From contig JAUSND010000003.1 in the NCBI GenBank assembly GCA_030646295.1, forward strand, positions 496,001 to 560,000: a stretch of DNA of 64,000 bases, given 5' to 3'. This DNA is from Moraxellaceae bacterium (GTDB lineage: Bacteria; Pseudomonadota; Gammaproteobacteria; Pseudomonadales; Moraxellaceae). Positions 46,220 through 56,164 of this stretch are shown one piece after another (position 1 is the stretch's first letter; the number at the start of each line of letters is the position of its first letter). A program made the position numbers and the translations under genes. Below the pieces are notes generated by a model. The model was not told where the DNA came from. It did no database searches and was given only the letters and a program-made list of their open reading frames with translations.

Positions 46220-47715
46220 TTCAGCTGGATGGTCATGTTGGGGGCAGCGTGGGCGATGTCTTCATCAAACCAGCGCGCCGTGATGGTTTTGGTTTCTGTG
46301 TAGAAACGTACACCCTGCTTGCCATAGGCGTGCAGGTCGCCGAGGAAGGATTTCTTCCAGCCAGTAAAGGAGAAGAAAGGCAGCGGCACCGGGATGGGAA
46401 CGTTGATGCCGACCTGGCCCACTTCGATTTCATGCTGGAATTTGCGTGCGGCGGCACCGCTGGCCGTGAAAATGGAGCAGCCGTTGCCGTAGGGGTTGGC
46501 ATTGATGAGGGCGATGCCTTCTTCCAGCGTGTCGACTTCAATGGTGAGCAGTACCGGGCCGAATATTTCCTCGCGGTAAATGGTCATGTCCGGCTTGACC
46601 CCGGTGAACAGCGTGGGGCCGATCCAGTTGCCTTCCGGATATTCCGGCACGGTGATGAGGCTGCCATCAAATTCGCATTTCGCTCCTTCTTCCTTGCCCT
46701 GGCGGATAAGGTCAAGGATACGGGCCTTGGCCTTGGCGGAAATGACCGGGCCATAGGCAGCACCCGCATCATTCCAGATGCCGGGACGCAGGGACTTGAA
46801 CGACTCGGCGAGACCGGGAATCAGGTTTTTGGCTTCGCCCACCAGTACCGCCACAGAGATGGCCATGCAGCGTTGGCCTGCTGCACCACAGGAGGCACCG
46901 ATCAGGTTGTTGATGACCTGCTGCGGCTGTGCATCCGGCATGACGATCATGTGGTTCTTGGCGCCGGCAAAACACTGCACGCGCTTGAGGTGCTGGGTAC
47001 CGGTCTTGTAGATGTGCTCGGCGACCGGTGCAGAACCCACGAAGGAAATGGCATGCACATCGGGGTGCTTGAGCAACTGGTTAACCTGATCCTGTCCGCC
47101 ATGCACGACCTGCAATACATTCTTCGGTGCGCCTGCCTCCAGAAACAGTTCGGCCAGGCGGATAGGCGTCATCGGGTCCTGCTCGGAGGGCTTCAGCACA
47201 AAGGTGTTGCCGCAGGCGATGGCGAGCGGAAACATCCACAGCGGAATCATGGCCGGGAAGTTGAAGGGCGTAATGCCCACGCATACGCCCAACGGCTGGA
47301 TCATCGAATAGGTGTCGATGCCGCCGGCCACATTCTCGACCGTCTCGCCCATCATCAGGGAGGAGATGTTGCAGGCGTGCTCGACTACCTCGATGCCGCG
47401 CCACACGTCGCCCTTGGCGTCGGCAAAGGTCTTGCCGGTTTCCTGGGCGAGGATTTCGGCAATCTCGTCATGGTGCTTTTTCAGCAGGTGCTGGTAGGTG
47501 AGCATGATACGCGCGCGGGCAGGGGCAGGGACTTCGCGCCAGCTCTGGAAGGCTTCCTTGGCAGCAGCAACGGCACGGTCGACTTCGGCAGCGGTGGCAA
47601 AGGGTACTTCGGCGAGCACGGCTTGCGTGGCCGGGTTGCGCACGGGCTGGTGGACGGTGCTGCTGCTGTTCTGGAAGCTGCCTTCAAGCAGCAGTGGAAT
47701 CTGGCGGACGGTCAT
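46216..47715 (-). CDS. mmsA: Methylmalonate-semialdehyde dehydrogenase (acylating)
   Basis: 499 residues from ATG at 47715 (GGAG 7 bases upstream). The catalytic Cys is in [14 protein letters not shown] and the NAD-binding motif in [14 protein letters not shown]. It converts methylmalonate semialdehyde to propionyl-CoA, last step of the distal valine pathway. First gene of the mms operon, divergent from the AraC regulator. TTTCAG-N17-TACAAA in the 152-base divergent gap is a possible promoter. Confidence 0.95.
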   Translation of the reverse strand: MTVRQIPLLLEGSFQNSSSTVHQPVRNPATQAVLAEVPFATAAEVDRAVAAAKEAFQSWREVPAPARARIMLTYQHLLKKHHDEIAEILAQETGKTFADAKGDVWRGIEVVEHACNISSLMMGETVENVAGGIDTYSMIQPLGVCVGITPFNFPAMIPLWMFPLAIACGNTFVLKPSEQDPMTPIRLAELFLEAGAPKNVLQVVHGGQDQVNQLLKHPDVHAISFVGSAPVAEHIYKTGTQHLKRVQCFAGAKNHMIVMPDAQPQQVINNLIGASCGAAGQRCMAISVAVLVGEAKNLIPGLAESFKSLRPGIWNDAGAAYGPVISAKAKARILDLIRQGKEEGAKCEFDGSLITVPEYPEGNWIGPTLFTGVKPDMTIYREEIFGPVLLTIEVDTLEEGIALINANPYGNGCSIFTASGAAARKFQHEIEVGQVGINVPIPVPLPFFSFTGWKKSFLGDLHAYGKQGVRFYTETKTITARWFDEDIAHAAPNMTIQLK

Positions 47716-47867
47716 GGCCGGCTCCTGTGGTCTGGATGATGTTGTTGTTCCTGATGCTCTTTGTAGCACCCATCAGGCCAATCTGAAATTGCATATCTTG
47801 GTATTGGAGTGGATGATCTTGATGTTTCCGTTAGTGTTGCCATGAGTGATCCCCTGAGTAATCCCCA

Positions 47868-48752
47868 ATGCCCCTGATTTCATCCTGGCCGTCAACGGCC
47901 GGCAGTGTCCGCTACGTGATCCCCCCCTTTGCGATTGCCGCACTGGCGGTGGATGTGCGCAGCCGTGACCTGTATCCGGAGGCGGTGGGCCACTACGTGA
48001 CGGCGGCCGGTCATGCCATGCAGCGTAGTCCGGATGAGCACGAGGATCATCTGCTCATGCATTGCCTGCAGGGAGAGGGGCGGCTGGAGGTGGCGGGTGA
48101 GCAGCTGGTTATCCGGGCTGGCGATCTTGTCGTGCTGCCTGCCGGCACGGGTCATGCCTATGCGGCAGACCCCGTGCATCCGTGGACGCTGTACTGGGTG
48201 CATCTTTGTGGCAGAGCCCTGAGTGCCTTCATGCTGCCCCTGCTGGCGGGTGAGCGCTTTGCGGTACGTCACCCGGGGGTTTCAGCCGTGCTGTCCGCGG
48301 AATGGCAGGCACTGGTGGAGGCACGTTCCCCGGGCTATGAACCGGAACGCCTGCAGCTGATGGCTGCCCGTTTGCGCTTGTTGCTCATGCTGCTGGCCCA
48401 GTCAGACCAGCAGGGCAGTGGGCCACGCTCGCGGCTGGACGTGGTGGTCATGCAGGAGTGGATGCAGGCACATCTGCATGAGAGCGTCACACTGGCGCAG
48501 ATGGCCGATGTGGCCGGCATGGAGAAGTTTCATTTTGCCCGCACCTTCCGGCGCCTGACCGGACAAGCACCGCTGGCGCATTTTCAGCATCGCCGCATGG
48601 CCAGGGCGTGTGAATGGCTGGATACCGGGGAGGAACAGGTAAACGAGATTGCCCTGCGTCTGGGGTACAGCGATCCGCATTATTTCTCGCGGCAGTTCCG
48701 GCAGGTGATCGGCATGGCGCCAAGTGCCTACCGGGCGTTGAAGCGAGGGTGA
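47868..48752 (+). CDS. mmsR: AraC-family regulator, MmsR-like
   Basis: 294 residues. An N-terminal cupin-type sensing domain (LLMHCLQGEGRLEVAGEQLV, VVLPAGTGHAYA) and a C-terminal pair of helix-turn-helices (SVTLAQMADVAGMEKFHFAR; EIALRLGYSDPHYFSRQFRQ). Its divergent place beside mmsA matches Pseudomonas MmsR, an activator of mmsAB. No strong ribosome site precedes the ATG. Confidence 0.88.
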   Translation: MPLISSWPSTAGSVRYVIPPFAIAALAVDVRSRDLYPEAVGHYVTAAGHAMQRSPDEHEDHLLMHCLQGEGRLEVAGEQLVIRAGDLVVLPAGTGHAYAADPVHPWTLYWVHLCGRALSAFMLPLLAGERFAVRHPGVSAVLSAEWQALVEARSPGYEPERLQLMAARLRLLLMLLAQSDQQGSGPRSRLDVVVMQEWMQAHLHESVTLAQMADVAGMEKFHFARTFRRLTGQAPLAHFQHRRMARACEWLDTGEEQVNEIALRLGYSDPHYFSRQFRQVIGMAPSAYRALKRG

Positions 48753-48805
48753 TCAGGGGAGGCCGGAGCTGCTCCGGGCGGGTCGGTTGGCACTGGGCGG
48801 GGGCA

Positions 48806-48837
48806 TAAAAAAACGGCCTGCATCGCTGCAGGCCGTT
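48806..48837 (-). terminator. Terminator of tRNA-Lys
   Basis: AACGGCCTGCA and TGCAGGCCGTT around TCGC, followed on the minus strand by seven T. It may also stop mmsR transcription from the other side. Confidence 0.85.
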
Positions 48838-48844
48838 CTGTATA

Positions 48845-48920
48845 TGGTGGGTCGTCCGCGACTTGAACGCGGGACCAACGGATTAAAAGTCCGCTGCTCT
48901 ACCGACTGAGCTAACGACCC
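48845..48920 (-). tRNA. tRNA-Lys (TTT)
   Basis: 76 bases on the minus strand; acceptor GGGTCGT pairs with ACGACCC, discriminator A, encoded CCA. The anticodon loop CTTTTAA gives TTT. Confidence 0.96.
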
Positions 48921-48933
48921 AACAGAGCCGCGC

Positions 48934-48961
48934 ATTTTACGGATTATTGCTGGCGAATCAA
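48934..48961 (-). promoter_or_regulatory. Promoter of tRNA-Lys
   Basis: On the minus strand, TTGATT, a 16-base spacer and TAAAAT, followed by a GC-rich discriminator before the tRNA. Confidence 0.7.
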
Positions 48962-49014
48962 GGCGTTTCGACCGTTTTTATGGTGCCGGCTGATCGGGCC
49001 ACTTTCCCCGGGCC

Positions 49015-50361
49015 TCAGGGCTCCTCGCCCTCGGTGATGGGGGCCGGCGCGGGCTTGCCATCCTTGTCGCTCATCATGGTGGTCACGCCTTTCGGGTTCA
49101 TTTCGTCGTGAATGTTCAGAATGACCTCGGCCTGGGCGAGCACTGCAGACAGGGGCGAGTTTTCCGAGCGGCTCTTGTTGAGTACTTCACGTATGCGGCC
49201 ATGAATCCAGGGGTGTGCCTGAATCGAGATATGCAGGGCTTTTGCTTTTTTGCCTCGGGTATCCAGCCATTTCTTGAGCTCGTCCTGCAGGGCGGAGAGC
49301 TGTTTCTTGAACTCCTCGTAGTCCTCGCAGGAAAAGCTGGCCTTGAGCTGGCTGCGCTTGTTGAGAAAGTTGCCGGTAAGGACTTCCTCGGTTTGAAAGA
49401 AGGGTGCGTAGCCATTCGCAGCGGATGCAGCAGGCGCAGATGCGGTCGACCCTCCTGCGCCGGCAGGTATGACGGCAGAGATGACGGTGGCTGCCGTACT
49501 GGCCTGGCCCGCCGGGGCAGGAGGGCTGGCCGGTCCTTTGACTGCGGGCCTGCCGCCGGGCTTTTGCAGGGCCTCGATATCGGCGATCAGGGAATGCGCA
49601 TCGGCATGGCGGTCCTTCGGCTCCTTGGCCAGCATGCGATCAATCAAGGGCTGGTAGCGGGAGAGCTCTGAAGGCAAGCGTGGAATGGGGTCCTGGCAAT
49701 GCTTGATGCCAAGTGCCAGTGCCTCGTCGGCCTGGAAAGGGGCACGTCCCGTCAGCATTTCGAACAGCATGACGCCCAGGCTGTAGATGTCGGTCCGGCC
49801 ATCAACCTTCTGGCCGCGTGCCTGTTCGGGGCTCATGTATTTCGGGGTGCCAACGGCAGATCCCAGCTGGGTGAGCTGCATGTTGTTGTCGAGGCTTTTG
49901 GCAATGCCGAAGTCAGTCAGGATTGCGGCGTCGTTGTGCGCACGGAAGAGAATGTTGTCCGGCTTGATGTCGCGATGAATGATCTGGTGTTCGTGCGCCA
50001 GCGCCAGTGCATCTGCAATCTGGCTGGTAATGGTCAGGGCCTGATACGCCGTGATGCCGCCATTGCGGATGCGGTGGGTCAGGTCGCCGCCGGTGTGGTA
50101 CTCCATGGCGAAGTAGTGCAGGCCATTGGCTACACCGACGTCATGCACCACGATGATGTGCGGATGGGTCAGCCTGGCGACGGTACGGGCCTCTTGCAGG
50201 AAGCGTTCGGCAAATCCCGGTTCTTTCGCGATTTGCGGAAACATGACCTTGAGGGCGACTTCGCGCTGGAATGACTCCTGCTCCGCCAGAAAAACGGCGG
50301 CCATACCCCCCTGACCAAGCTTCTTCTTGAGGGTATACCCGGGAATCTTTACCGCGGTCAT
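49015..50361 (-). CDS. Eukaryotic-type Ser/Thr protein kinase, soluble
   Basis: 448 residues. Kinase domain (about residues 8-265): Gly loop GQGGMAAVFLAEQ, VALK Lys, catalytic HRDIKPDNIL, DFGIAKS, and GTPKYMSPEQ. An Ala/Pro linker follows (270-325). The last 120 residues (from about LTGNFLNKRSQLKASFSCED) are charged, helical and of no family I know; there is no membrane helix, unlike most PknB proteins. No phosphatase or FHA gene is adjacent. The gene lies downstream of a patatin gene on the same strand, separated by a terminator-like hairpin. Confidence 0.88.
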   Translation of the reverse strand: MTAVKIPGYTLKKKLGQGGMAAVFLAEQESFQREVALKVMFPQIAKEPGFAERFLQEARTVARLTHPHIIVVHDVGVANGLHYFAMEYHTGGDLTHRIRNGGITAYQALTITSQIADALALAHEHQIIHRDIKPDNILFRAHNDAAILTDFGIAKSLDNNMQLTQLGSAVGTPKYMSPEQARGQKVDGRTDIYSLGVMLFEMLTGRAPFQADEALALGIKHCQDPIPRLPSELSRYQPLIDRMLAKEPKDRHADAHSLIADIEALQKPGGRPAVKGPASPPAPAGQASTAATVISAVIPAGAGGSTASAPAASAANGYAPFFQTEEVLTGNFLNKRSQLKASFSCEDYEEFKKQLSALQDELKKWLDTRGKKAKALHISIQAHPWIHGRIREVLNKSRSENSPLSAVLAQAEVILNIHDEMNPKGVTTMMSDKDGKPAPAPITEGEEP

Positions 50362-50420
50362 GGCGTCTCCATCGCAACTGGCTGCAGGTCGAGACTATAA
50401 CCGCGGGCGACGGGATGCGA

Positions 50421-50458
50421 AACGGCCGGACAACCCGTGAAGGTTGTCCGGCCGTTTT
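50421..50458. terminator. 15-base-pair terminator hairpin
   Basis: AACGGCCGGACAACC pairs perfectly with GGTTGTCCGGCCGTT around CGTGAA. It should end the patatin transcript and insulate the kinase gene. Confidence 0.75.
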
Positions 50459-50482
50459 AAGTGCCAGACGGGCGTTGGGCCC

Positions 50483-51967
50483 TTATTTGCGGACAACCGT
50501 GAGGGACGGTGCGCGATCGTCCTGACGCCGCTGGCGCTGGTGTTTCAGGTGCTCGATGCAGCTGGTCAGTGTCTGGCTGATGCGTGAGTGGGTACGGATC
50601 ATCGAGATCATCGGCCAGGTAGCGCGTTCGCCCTGCAGACGGAACCAGTGCCAGCGATCCTTGTTGGGGTCGCGCAGCATGTGGCGGTAATGATCGAGCG
50701 TGTAGCGCGGGGTGATCGTGACATTGCCGTAGTAGCGCTGCGAGACGATGTTGTAGACATGGTCCAGCAACTGGCGCCCGGTTTCGTTGGTGACCTGCGA
50801 GCGCAGGAAGTCCAGCGTGCCGGAGGCGTGGAACTTGATCTCTTCGCGCACGGCACGTTGCGGCCACGACATGAGGTGCGTTGCCTGACGTTTCTTGTCC
50901 GTTTCCATGAAGGGCACAATGTGCGGATTGACCTGCACGGCAACGAAATAGTTCACGTTGTACATGCGCATCAGGCGCTGGCGCGGCAGGTCGCTCTTTA
51001 CCGAGCCATCCACCCATTGCTCCAGCGGCATGTAGGGCGAATAGGTGCCGTTGTTATCCTTGGACACCAGCGTGACGGGCGGGAACAGGATGGGGACGGC
51101 ACAGGAGGCCAGCACCGTGCTCCACAACAACAGATAGGGGGAGGTCAGCTCGTTCATGAGCCGTGCCCGCTGGTGCTGGTGCACCGGCGATACAGCAACG
51201 TTTACATGGCGGCCGGTACGGGCAAATGCTTCTTCGAAGGTGTATTCGCCGATGTTGCGGCGCAGGAAGGTTTCCAGCTGTTTCTGCTGGGCAAAGCCCT
51301 TGCCGGTGACACCGTTGAGAAAGCCGTTGTAGCGCCAGGCATCACTGTACCAGCCTTCGCCTTCGTACATGGCCTCAAGTTCGGTATCCGTATGCGAGCC
51401 CACCATGGCTGCCATGATGGCGCCGGCGCTGGAGCCGGAAATCACTTTTGGCAGCAGCCCCTGCTCGTGCAGGGCCTTGGTCACCCCGATATGGAAAAGG
51501 CCGAGTGTGGCACCGCCGGAAAGCATGAGGGCGGGCTGGCCAAAACTGCGTTCGGTGTCTTCAAAAAAGGTGATCTTGTCGTTGAAGCTGATGCCGTCAA
51601 ACGTGTTATTGCTGATGTATTCCAGGCAGGCGCATACCTGATCCACATAGTCTTCGATCAGGCGCTTGGTGCCGACATGCGCCCGGCCATACAGGCGCGA
51701 GTTGCCCATGTTGCCCAGGTCGTGATGCAGACCGACACGCAGCAGGCGCATCAGTGGTTCAATCTGCTTGTCTTTCATGTAGCCGCGTAACGTCAGCAGC
51801 TGGTCGCGGATAAGTTCGTAGTTGTAATCAGGTGATGCGTTGTCGATCTTCCACAGATCAAGGCCGGTCAGTGCGTCGAGCTCCGTGCCCACTTGCTCCC
51901 ATTCCATATAGGACTGCGCATGATCCAGGGCCCGTTGCAGCTCGCTTATTTTCTTCTTGAGAAGCAT
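50483..51967 (-). CDS. Patatin-like phospholipase with DUF3336 N-terminus
   Basis: 494 residues. Residues about 1-140 are the DUF3336 region seen in fungal Tgl-type triacylglycerol lipases and in bacterial relatives. The patatin core has the oxyanion GGATLGLFHIGV, the nucleophile serine in SGSSAGAIMAAM (GxSxG) and the dyad Asp in EQWVDGSVKSD. It is thus a Ser-Asp lipase acting on acylglycerols or phospholipids; no signal peptide. A palindrome lies about 40 bases upstream of its start. Confidence 0.9.
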   Translation of the reverse strand: MLLKKKISELQRALDHAQSYMEWEQVGTELDALTGLDLWKIDNASPDYNYELIRDQLLTLRGYMKDKQIEPLMRLLRVGLHHDLGNMGNSRLYGRAHVGTKRLIEDYVDQVCACLEYISNNTFDGISFNDKITFFEDTERSFGQPALMLSGGATLGLFHIGVTKALHEQGLLPKVISGSSAGAIMAAMVGSHTDTELEAMYEGEGWYSDAWRYNGFLNGVTGKGFAQQKQLETFLRRNIGEYTFEEAFARTGRHVNVAVSPVHQHQRARLMNELTSPYLLLWSTVLASCAVPILFPPVTLVSKDNNGTYSPYMPLEQWVDGSVKSDLPRQRLMRMYNVNYFVAVQVNPHIVPFMETDKKRQATHLMSWPQRAVREEIKFHASGTLDFLRSQVTNETGRQLLDHVYNIVSQRYYGNVTITPRYTLDHYRHMLRDPNKDRWHWFRLQGERATWPMISMIRTHSRISQTLTSCIEHLKHQRQRRQDDRAPSLTVVRK

Positions 51968-52004
51968 GACGGTCTCGGTGTGCGAATGGATGACCGGACT
52001 CTAG

Positions 52005-52022
52005 CATTGACATTAGTCAATG
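52005..52022. promoter_or_regulatory. Inverted repeat upstream of the patatin gene, candidate operator
   Basis: CATTGAC and GTCAATG around ATTA, in the 246-base divergent gap 51968-52213. On the minus strand, TTACAT-N16-TAGAGT could be the patatin promoter with the palindrome in its spacer. The rest of the gap shows no other clear signal. Confidence 0.45.
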
Positions 52023-52213
52023 TAATAGTGGGATTGCCCGACAATCCGGGTACCAGTTCATGCCTTCCCTGACGCTAATGGCGCTGAGGTTGCCACGGTT
52101 ACTGGTCTACATGATTCATACAGCCCGGTGCCTTGTGCAGGCTGGCTGGCACAGGATGGCACCGGTATGATTCCGGCGGAATTGTCGCGCCGACATCATC
52201 AGGGGAGCAGGGT

Positions 52214-53569
52214 ATGCGCATCACGTTAAGGACAGGTTTGCTGGCATCAGCCATCGCCATGCTGAGCGCCTGCGGGGGCGGTGAGGAAGAGACTCCTGTA
52301 GAGGCCACGCCATATTCGACCGGTGTCCTGCGCGATAGCGCTATTGCCGGCATGTATTACGAAACCGGTGGCAAGTCCGGTGTAACGGACAGCCAGGGCC
52401 GTTTTTCCTATCGGCCGGGTGACAAGGTCGCGTTCTTTATTGGCCGGCTCAAGATGGGTGAGTTCACACCCACCACTACCAATGCCATGCTGACCATCGG
52501 TGCGCTGGTGCCGGCGGACAGTCCTGACAGGGCCGGCATTATTGCCGGTATGGCCCGCTTTCTGCTGACACTCGATCTGGATGGTAATCCGGACAATGGC
52601 ATCACGGTTGACTCGCAGCTTGATGACCTGGCCATGGGCTGGACATTCCGGACGCTGGACTTTACGAATTTCGATATTGCCACCAATCCTGCCATGTACA
52701 TCGCGCTGGGCGACATCCGCATTGTGAAAGAGGATATGGGGCTGGATTTTGTGTCGGGCACTGATGCCGTTAATCATGTGGTGAAAAGCTTTAACTGTGC
52801 ATACAGCGGCGCTTTTGTGGCTTCGCGCGGGAGTGGCACCAGCCCTTCGGCGATTTTTGCACTGACCTTGCAGGGCAACGGGCAGGTGAATGCGCAGCAA
52901 GCCTATCTGTCTGGTGCGCCAGGTTATGTGTTCAATCCGGCCAGCCTGTTTGACTATGGCACCCTGGCACAGAACGGCAGCGATGAGCATTTTGTGGCTG
53001 CAACCACCCCGGGTGCCAGTCTGGCTTATGGTTTCCATCCGGTGTTTGCTGATGCGGTGATGGTGAATCTGAGCGGTATTCCGGTCTCTGCACCCGCCAG
53101 CGGCGCGCCGGTAGCGAATGGCATCAGCATAGGTATTAATCCTTCTGCTGATCTGGATGTTGTTGTTCCGTCCTCGCTGAACCGGCTTGTTTCACGCTTC
53201 GGCGCCAAGCCGGATGCCGCCTTGCGCTTTGCCCGCATTGTCGACATCAATGATGCGTCCTACCTGTTCAACGTCGAAGTGACCCGTGATGCGGTGGTGC
53301 GCGGCCGTATTCTGGACATCAGAAGTGGCAAGCAAACGACCCTTACGGGCAGTGTGGTGCGCAGTGGCGGTAATTTCACGCTCACTGCCAATGGCACTAT
53401 CGGCACGCATGTGGTTGCGGTGAGCGGTAATGTCACCGGCACGGCTGCCGCCCTGACATGGGCTGCCACCCTGCAGGAAACGGTTGCCAGCGTTGCGCAG
53501 ACACAGCCTGCCAGTGTGGTTGGCTGCAAGATGAATACACTGCTGGGGCTGGCACCTCCAGCAAGCTGA
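52214..53569 (+). CDS. Lipoprotein of unknown function
   Basis: 451 residues from ATG at 52214 with AGGGGAG upstream. Lipobox LSACGGG anchors it to a membrane. Residues about 30-180 follow a pattern common in uncharacterised proteobacterial surface lipoproteins (VLRDSAIAGMYYETGGKSGV, FSYRPGDKVAFFIG, LLTLDLDGNPDNGITVDS). The remainder is beta-rich and low in charge, like a secreted beta-sandwich. Two Cys (near 200 and at the C-terminus) could form a disulphide. I do not recognise a function. Confidence 0.75.
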   Translation: MRITLRTGLLASAIAMLSACGGGEEETPVEATPYSTGVLRDSAIAGMYYETGGKSGVTDSQGRFSYRPGDKVAFFIGRLKMGEFTPTTTNAMLTIGALVPADSPDRAGIIAGMARFLLTLDLDGNPDNGITVDSQLDDLAMGWTFRTLDFTNFDIATNPAMYIALGDIRIVKEDMGLDFVSGTDAVNHVVKSFNCAYSGAFVASRGSGTSPSAIFALTLQGNGQVNAQQAYLSGAPGYVFNPASLFDYGTLAQNGSDEHFVAATTPGASLAYGFHPVFADAVMVNLSGIPVSAPASGAPVANGISIGINPSADLDVVVPSSLNRLVSRFGAKPDAALRFARIVDINDASYLFNVEVTRDAVVRGRILDIRSGKQTTLTGSVVRSGGNFTLTANGTIGTHVVAVSGNVTGTAAALTWAATLQETVASVAQTQPASVVGCKMNTLLGLAPPAS

Positions 53570-53588
53570 TGTCTTGATGAGCGCAATA

Positions 53589-53618
53589 AAAAAGACCGGC
53601 AATTGCCGGTCTTTTTTA
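53589..53618. terminator. Bidirectional terminator
   Basis: AAAAAGACCGGCAATTGCCGGTCTTTTT-type hairpin (self-complementary) with A- and T-runs on both sides, between the lipoprotein gene and the convergent copper ATPase. Confidence 0.85.
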
Positions 53619-53651
53619 TTGCGGAAGCACAGGCTTGCAAAAACTGCCTCA

Positions 53652-56075
53652 TCAAAGCCGGGCATTACGCAGCCGCAAGCTGTTGCCGATCACCGATACG
53701 GAACTCATGCTCATGGCCAGGCTGGCAATCATCGGGCTGAGCAACAGGCCGAATACCGGATAGAGCAGGCCGGCGGCCAAAGGCACCCCGACAAAGTTGT
53801 AGATAAAGGCAAAAAACAGGTTCTGCCGGATGTTCTTCATGGTGGCACGACTGAGCCGGACCGCCCGGGCAATGCCGCGCAGATCTCCCTTCACCAGCAC
53901 GACCCCGGCACTCTGCATGGCGATATCCGTGCCGTTGCCCATGGCAATGCCGATATGCGCCTGTGCCAGTGCCGGTGCATCGTTGATGCCGTCACCGGCC
54001 ATGGCAACAATGCGTCCTTCAGATTGCAGCCGTTTTATCTCACGGTGTTTTTCATCCGGCCGTATATCGGCATGCACTTCGTCAATGCCGAGTTCTTTTG
54101 CCACTGCATCGGCGGTCACCCGGTTGTCGCCGGTCAGCATGACCAGCCGGATGTTTTCGGTCTTGAGGGCCAGTATGGCCTCACGCGTGGATTCCTTGAT
54201 CTTGTCTGCCACCCCGATCAGGCCAACCGGTATGTCATTCCGGCTGACGATCATGACGGTTTCGCCATTGTTGCGACGGCGTCTTGCTTCTTCACCCACA
54301 CCGCCAGTTGCATCATCGCCAAGCGCAATGCCGGCAGTGATGAACAGGCGTTCATTACCCAGACGGACATGTTCGCCGGCAATAGTGCCTTCAACGCCGG
54401 CACCTGGAATATCGGTAAAGTTTTCCACGGGCAGCAGGGTTATGCCACGGTCCCTTGCGCTGTCGACCAGCGTGCGGGCAATCGGGTGGGAGCTGAGTGC
54501 ATCCAGGCTGGCGGCCAGTTGTAGGACGGTGTCCTCGTCATTCTGCACGGCGTACACCGATTGCAGTGAGGGCCTGCCTTCGGTGAGGGTGCCGGTCTTG
54601 TCGATGACCAAGGTGTCAATTTTCTCAAGTTGCTCCAGGGCAGATGCATCCTTGATGAGTACGCCTTCGCGGGCACCCCGGCCCACACCGGTCGTGATGG
54701 ACATCGGGGTGGCAAGGCCCAGCGCGCAAGGACAGGCAATGATCAGCACGGAAATGGCGGCAACCAGTGCATGGTTGAGTGCTGGTGCCGGACCGAAAAA
54801 CCACCATCCGAAAAAGGACAGGACAGCGACGGCAATCACCAGCGGGACAAACCATGCCGACACGGTGTCGGCCAGACGCTGGATCGGGGCGCGCGAGCGC
54901 GATGCCTGATTTACCAGATCCACAATACGGGCGAGCAGGGTGTCATGCCCGATGCGCTCGGCCACCATCACAAACGCGCCATTCTGGTTGAGGGTGCCTC
55001 CGGTCACCGGGCTGTTGATGGTTTTCTCTACCGGCAGTGGCTCGCCGGTGAGCATGGATTCGTCGACGGTGGAGAGTCCTTCTATCACCTTGCCATCCAC
55101 CGGGATTTTTTCGCCGGGTTTTACGCGCAGGTGATTGCCCAGGTGGACATGCGACAGCGGAATGGTTTCTTCGCCATGTTCGCCCATGCGGTTGGCTGTT
55201 TCCGGTGCCAGCTTGAGCAGGCTGCGCAGGGCGTCACCGGTTTGTGAACGGGCGCGTAACTCCAGGACCTGCCCGAGCAATACCAGTGAGACAATGACGG
55301 CAGCTGCCTCGAAATAGAACGGCAGCATGCCGTTCTGCATAAAGCTCTCCGGAATGACGGCTGGAAAGAGCAGGGCCAGCACGCTGAAGCCGTAGGCGGC
55401 GGCAACACCCAGCCCGATCAGGCTGAACATGTTGAGGTGGCGATTGGCGACGGACTGCAAGGCCAGCCGGAAGAAGGGCAGTGCTGCCCACACTATAACG
55501 GGCGAGGCCAGTGCAAACTGTATCCAGCCATAGGCATCGCCAAAGCGGTGGTGCCAGTTCAGGCCGGGCAGCATTTCACTCATGGTCAGCAGCAACAGTG
55601 GCAGACTGAACGCCACGCTGATCCAGAAGCGGCGTGTCATGGCATCAAGTTCTGTGGTGTCGCTTTCCAGCGTGACGGTCATGGGCTCCAGCGCCATGCC
55701 GCATTTCGGGCAGTCCCCTGGTCCTTCCTGCACAACTTCCGGGTGCATGGGGCAGGTGTACATGGTACCTGCGGGGGCTGCTTCGGCCGGTGCCTGAGGC
55801 GCCAGGTAAAGGTCCGGACTGGCCGTGAATTTCTGCACGCAATGTGCGCTGCAGAAGTAGTAGTCCCTGCCGTCATGAGAGGCATGATGCGGGCTGTCCC
55901 TGCCGGCCTTCATGCCGCAGACGGGGTCACGCAGATCGTCAGCGGACGAAGAGCCCTTGCCGCCACAGCAACTGCCGGTCTTGTCCGGGACCGGTTGTGT
56001 TGGCTGCTGTTCTGCCTGCGGTGTGCAGCAGGAGCCCGGGGCGTTGCCTGATGCAGGTGTGTGATCGTGACTCAT
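53652..56075 (-). CDS. P1B-type copper/silver-exporting ATPase
   Basis: 807 residues. A Cys/His-rich N-terminus has CCTP and CCGG pairs, a YHS/TRASH-type domain ([11 protein letters not shown] ... [12 protein letters not shown], about 48-90) and a heavy-metal-binding domain ([20 protein letters not shown], about 105-130). There is no GMTCxxC (HMA) domain. The ion path has CPC at 448-450, the phosphorylated Asp492 is in DKTGTLTEG, and MVGDGIND-type [12 protein letters not shown] closes the P domain. The layout resembles SilP/CopF-type pumps exporting Cu(I) or Ag(I). It is divergent from a MerR regulator with an operator between them. Confidence 0.93.
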   Translation of the reverse strand: MSHDHTPASGNAPGSCCTPQAEQQPTQPVPDKTGSCCGGKGSSSADDLRDPVCGMKAGRDSPHHASHDGRDYYFCSAHCVQKFTASPDLYLAPQAPAEAAPAGTMYTCPMHPEVVQEGPGDCPKCGMALEPMTVTLESDTTELDAMTRRFWISVAFSLPLLLLTMSEMLPGLNWHHRFGDAYGWIQFALASPVIVWAALPFFRLALQSVANRHLNMFSLIGLGVAAAYGFSVLALLFPAVIPESFMQNGMLPFYFEAAAVIVSLVLLGQVLELRARSQTGDALRSLLKLAPETANRMGEHGEETIPLSHVHLGNHLRVKPGEKIPVDGKVIEGLSTVDESMLTGEPLPVEKTINSPVTGGTLNQNGAFVMVAERIGHDTLLARIVDLVNQASRSRAPIQRLADTVSAWFVPLVIAVAVLSFFGWWFFGPAPALNHALVAAISVLIIACPCALGLATPMSITTGVGRGAREGVLIKDASALEQLEKIDTLVIDKTGTLTEGRPSLQSVYAVQNDEDTVLQLAASLDALSSHPIARTLVDSARDRGITLLPVENFTDIPGAGVEGTIAGEHVRLGNERLFITAGIALGDDATGGVGEEARRRRNNGETVMIVSRNDIPVGLIGVADKIKESTREAILALKTENIRLVMLTGDNRVTADAVAKELGIDEVHADIRPDEKHREIKRLQSEGRIVAMAGDGINDAPALAQAHIGIAMGNGTDIAMQSAGVVLVKGDLRGIARAVRLSRATMKNIRQNLFFAFIYNFVGVPLAAGLLYPVFGLLLSPMIASLAMSMSSVSVIGNSLRLRNARL

Positions 56076-56108
56076 GCCGGTCTCCGTACTTCATTCATCG
56101 TGTAAACA

Positions 56109-56140
56109 AGCCTAGACTCCGTACCCACGTACAGAGTCAA
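56109..56140 (-). promoter_or_regulatory. MerR-type operator and promoter of the copper ATPase gene
   Basis: On the minus strand, -35 TTGACT (56135-56140) and -10 TAGGCT (56109-56114) are 20 bases apart, the long spacer that MerR proteins need. A dyad GACTCTGTAC-GTGG-GTACGGAGTC (56115-56138), with one mismatch between arms, fills the spacer. The GTAC-N4-GTAC core resembles mer-type sites. Confidence 0.85.
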
Positions 56141-56164
56141 GTCTCATTGATCAGGATAGACGCC

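Noticed and set aside
46156-47739. A 527-codon open frame on the plus strand antisense to mmsA
   Set aside because: It mirrors the codon pattern of the well-supported mmsA gene on the other strand, has no recognisable domain or ribosome site, and is His/Gly/Asp-rich as expected for a shadow frame.
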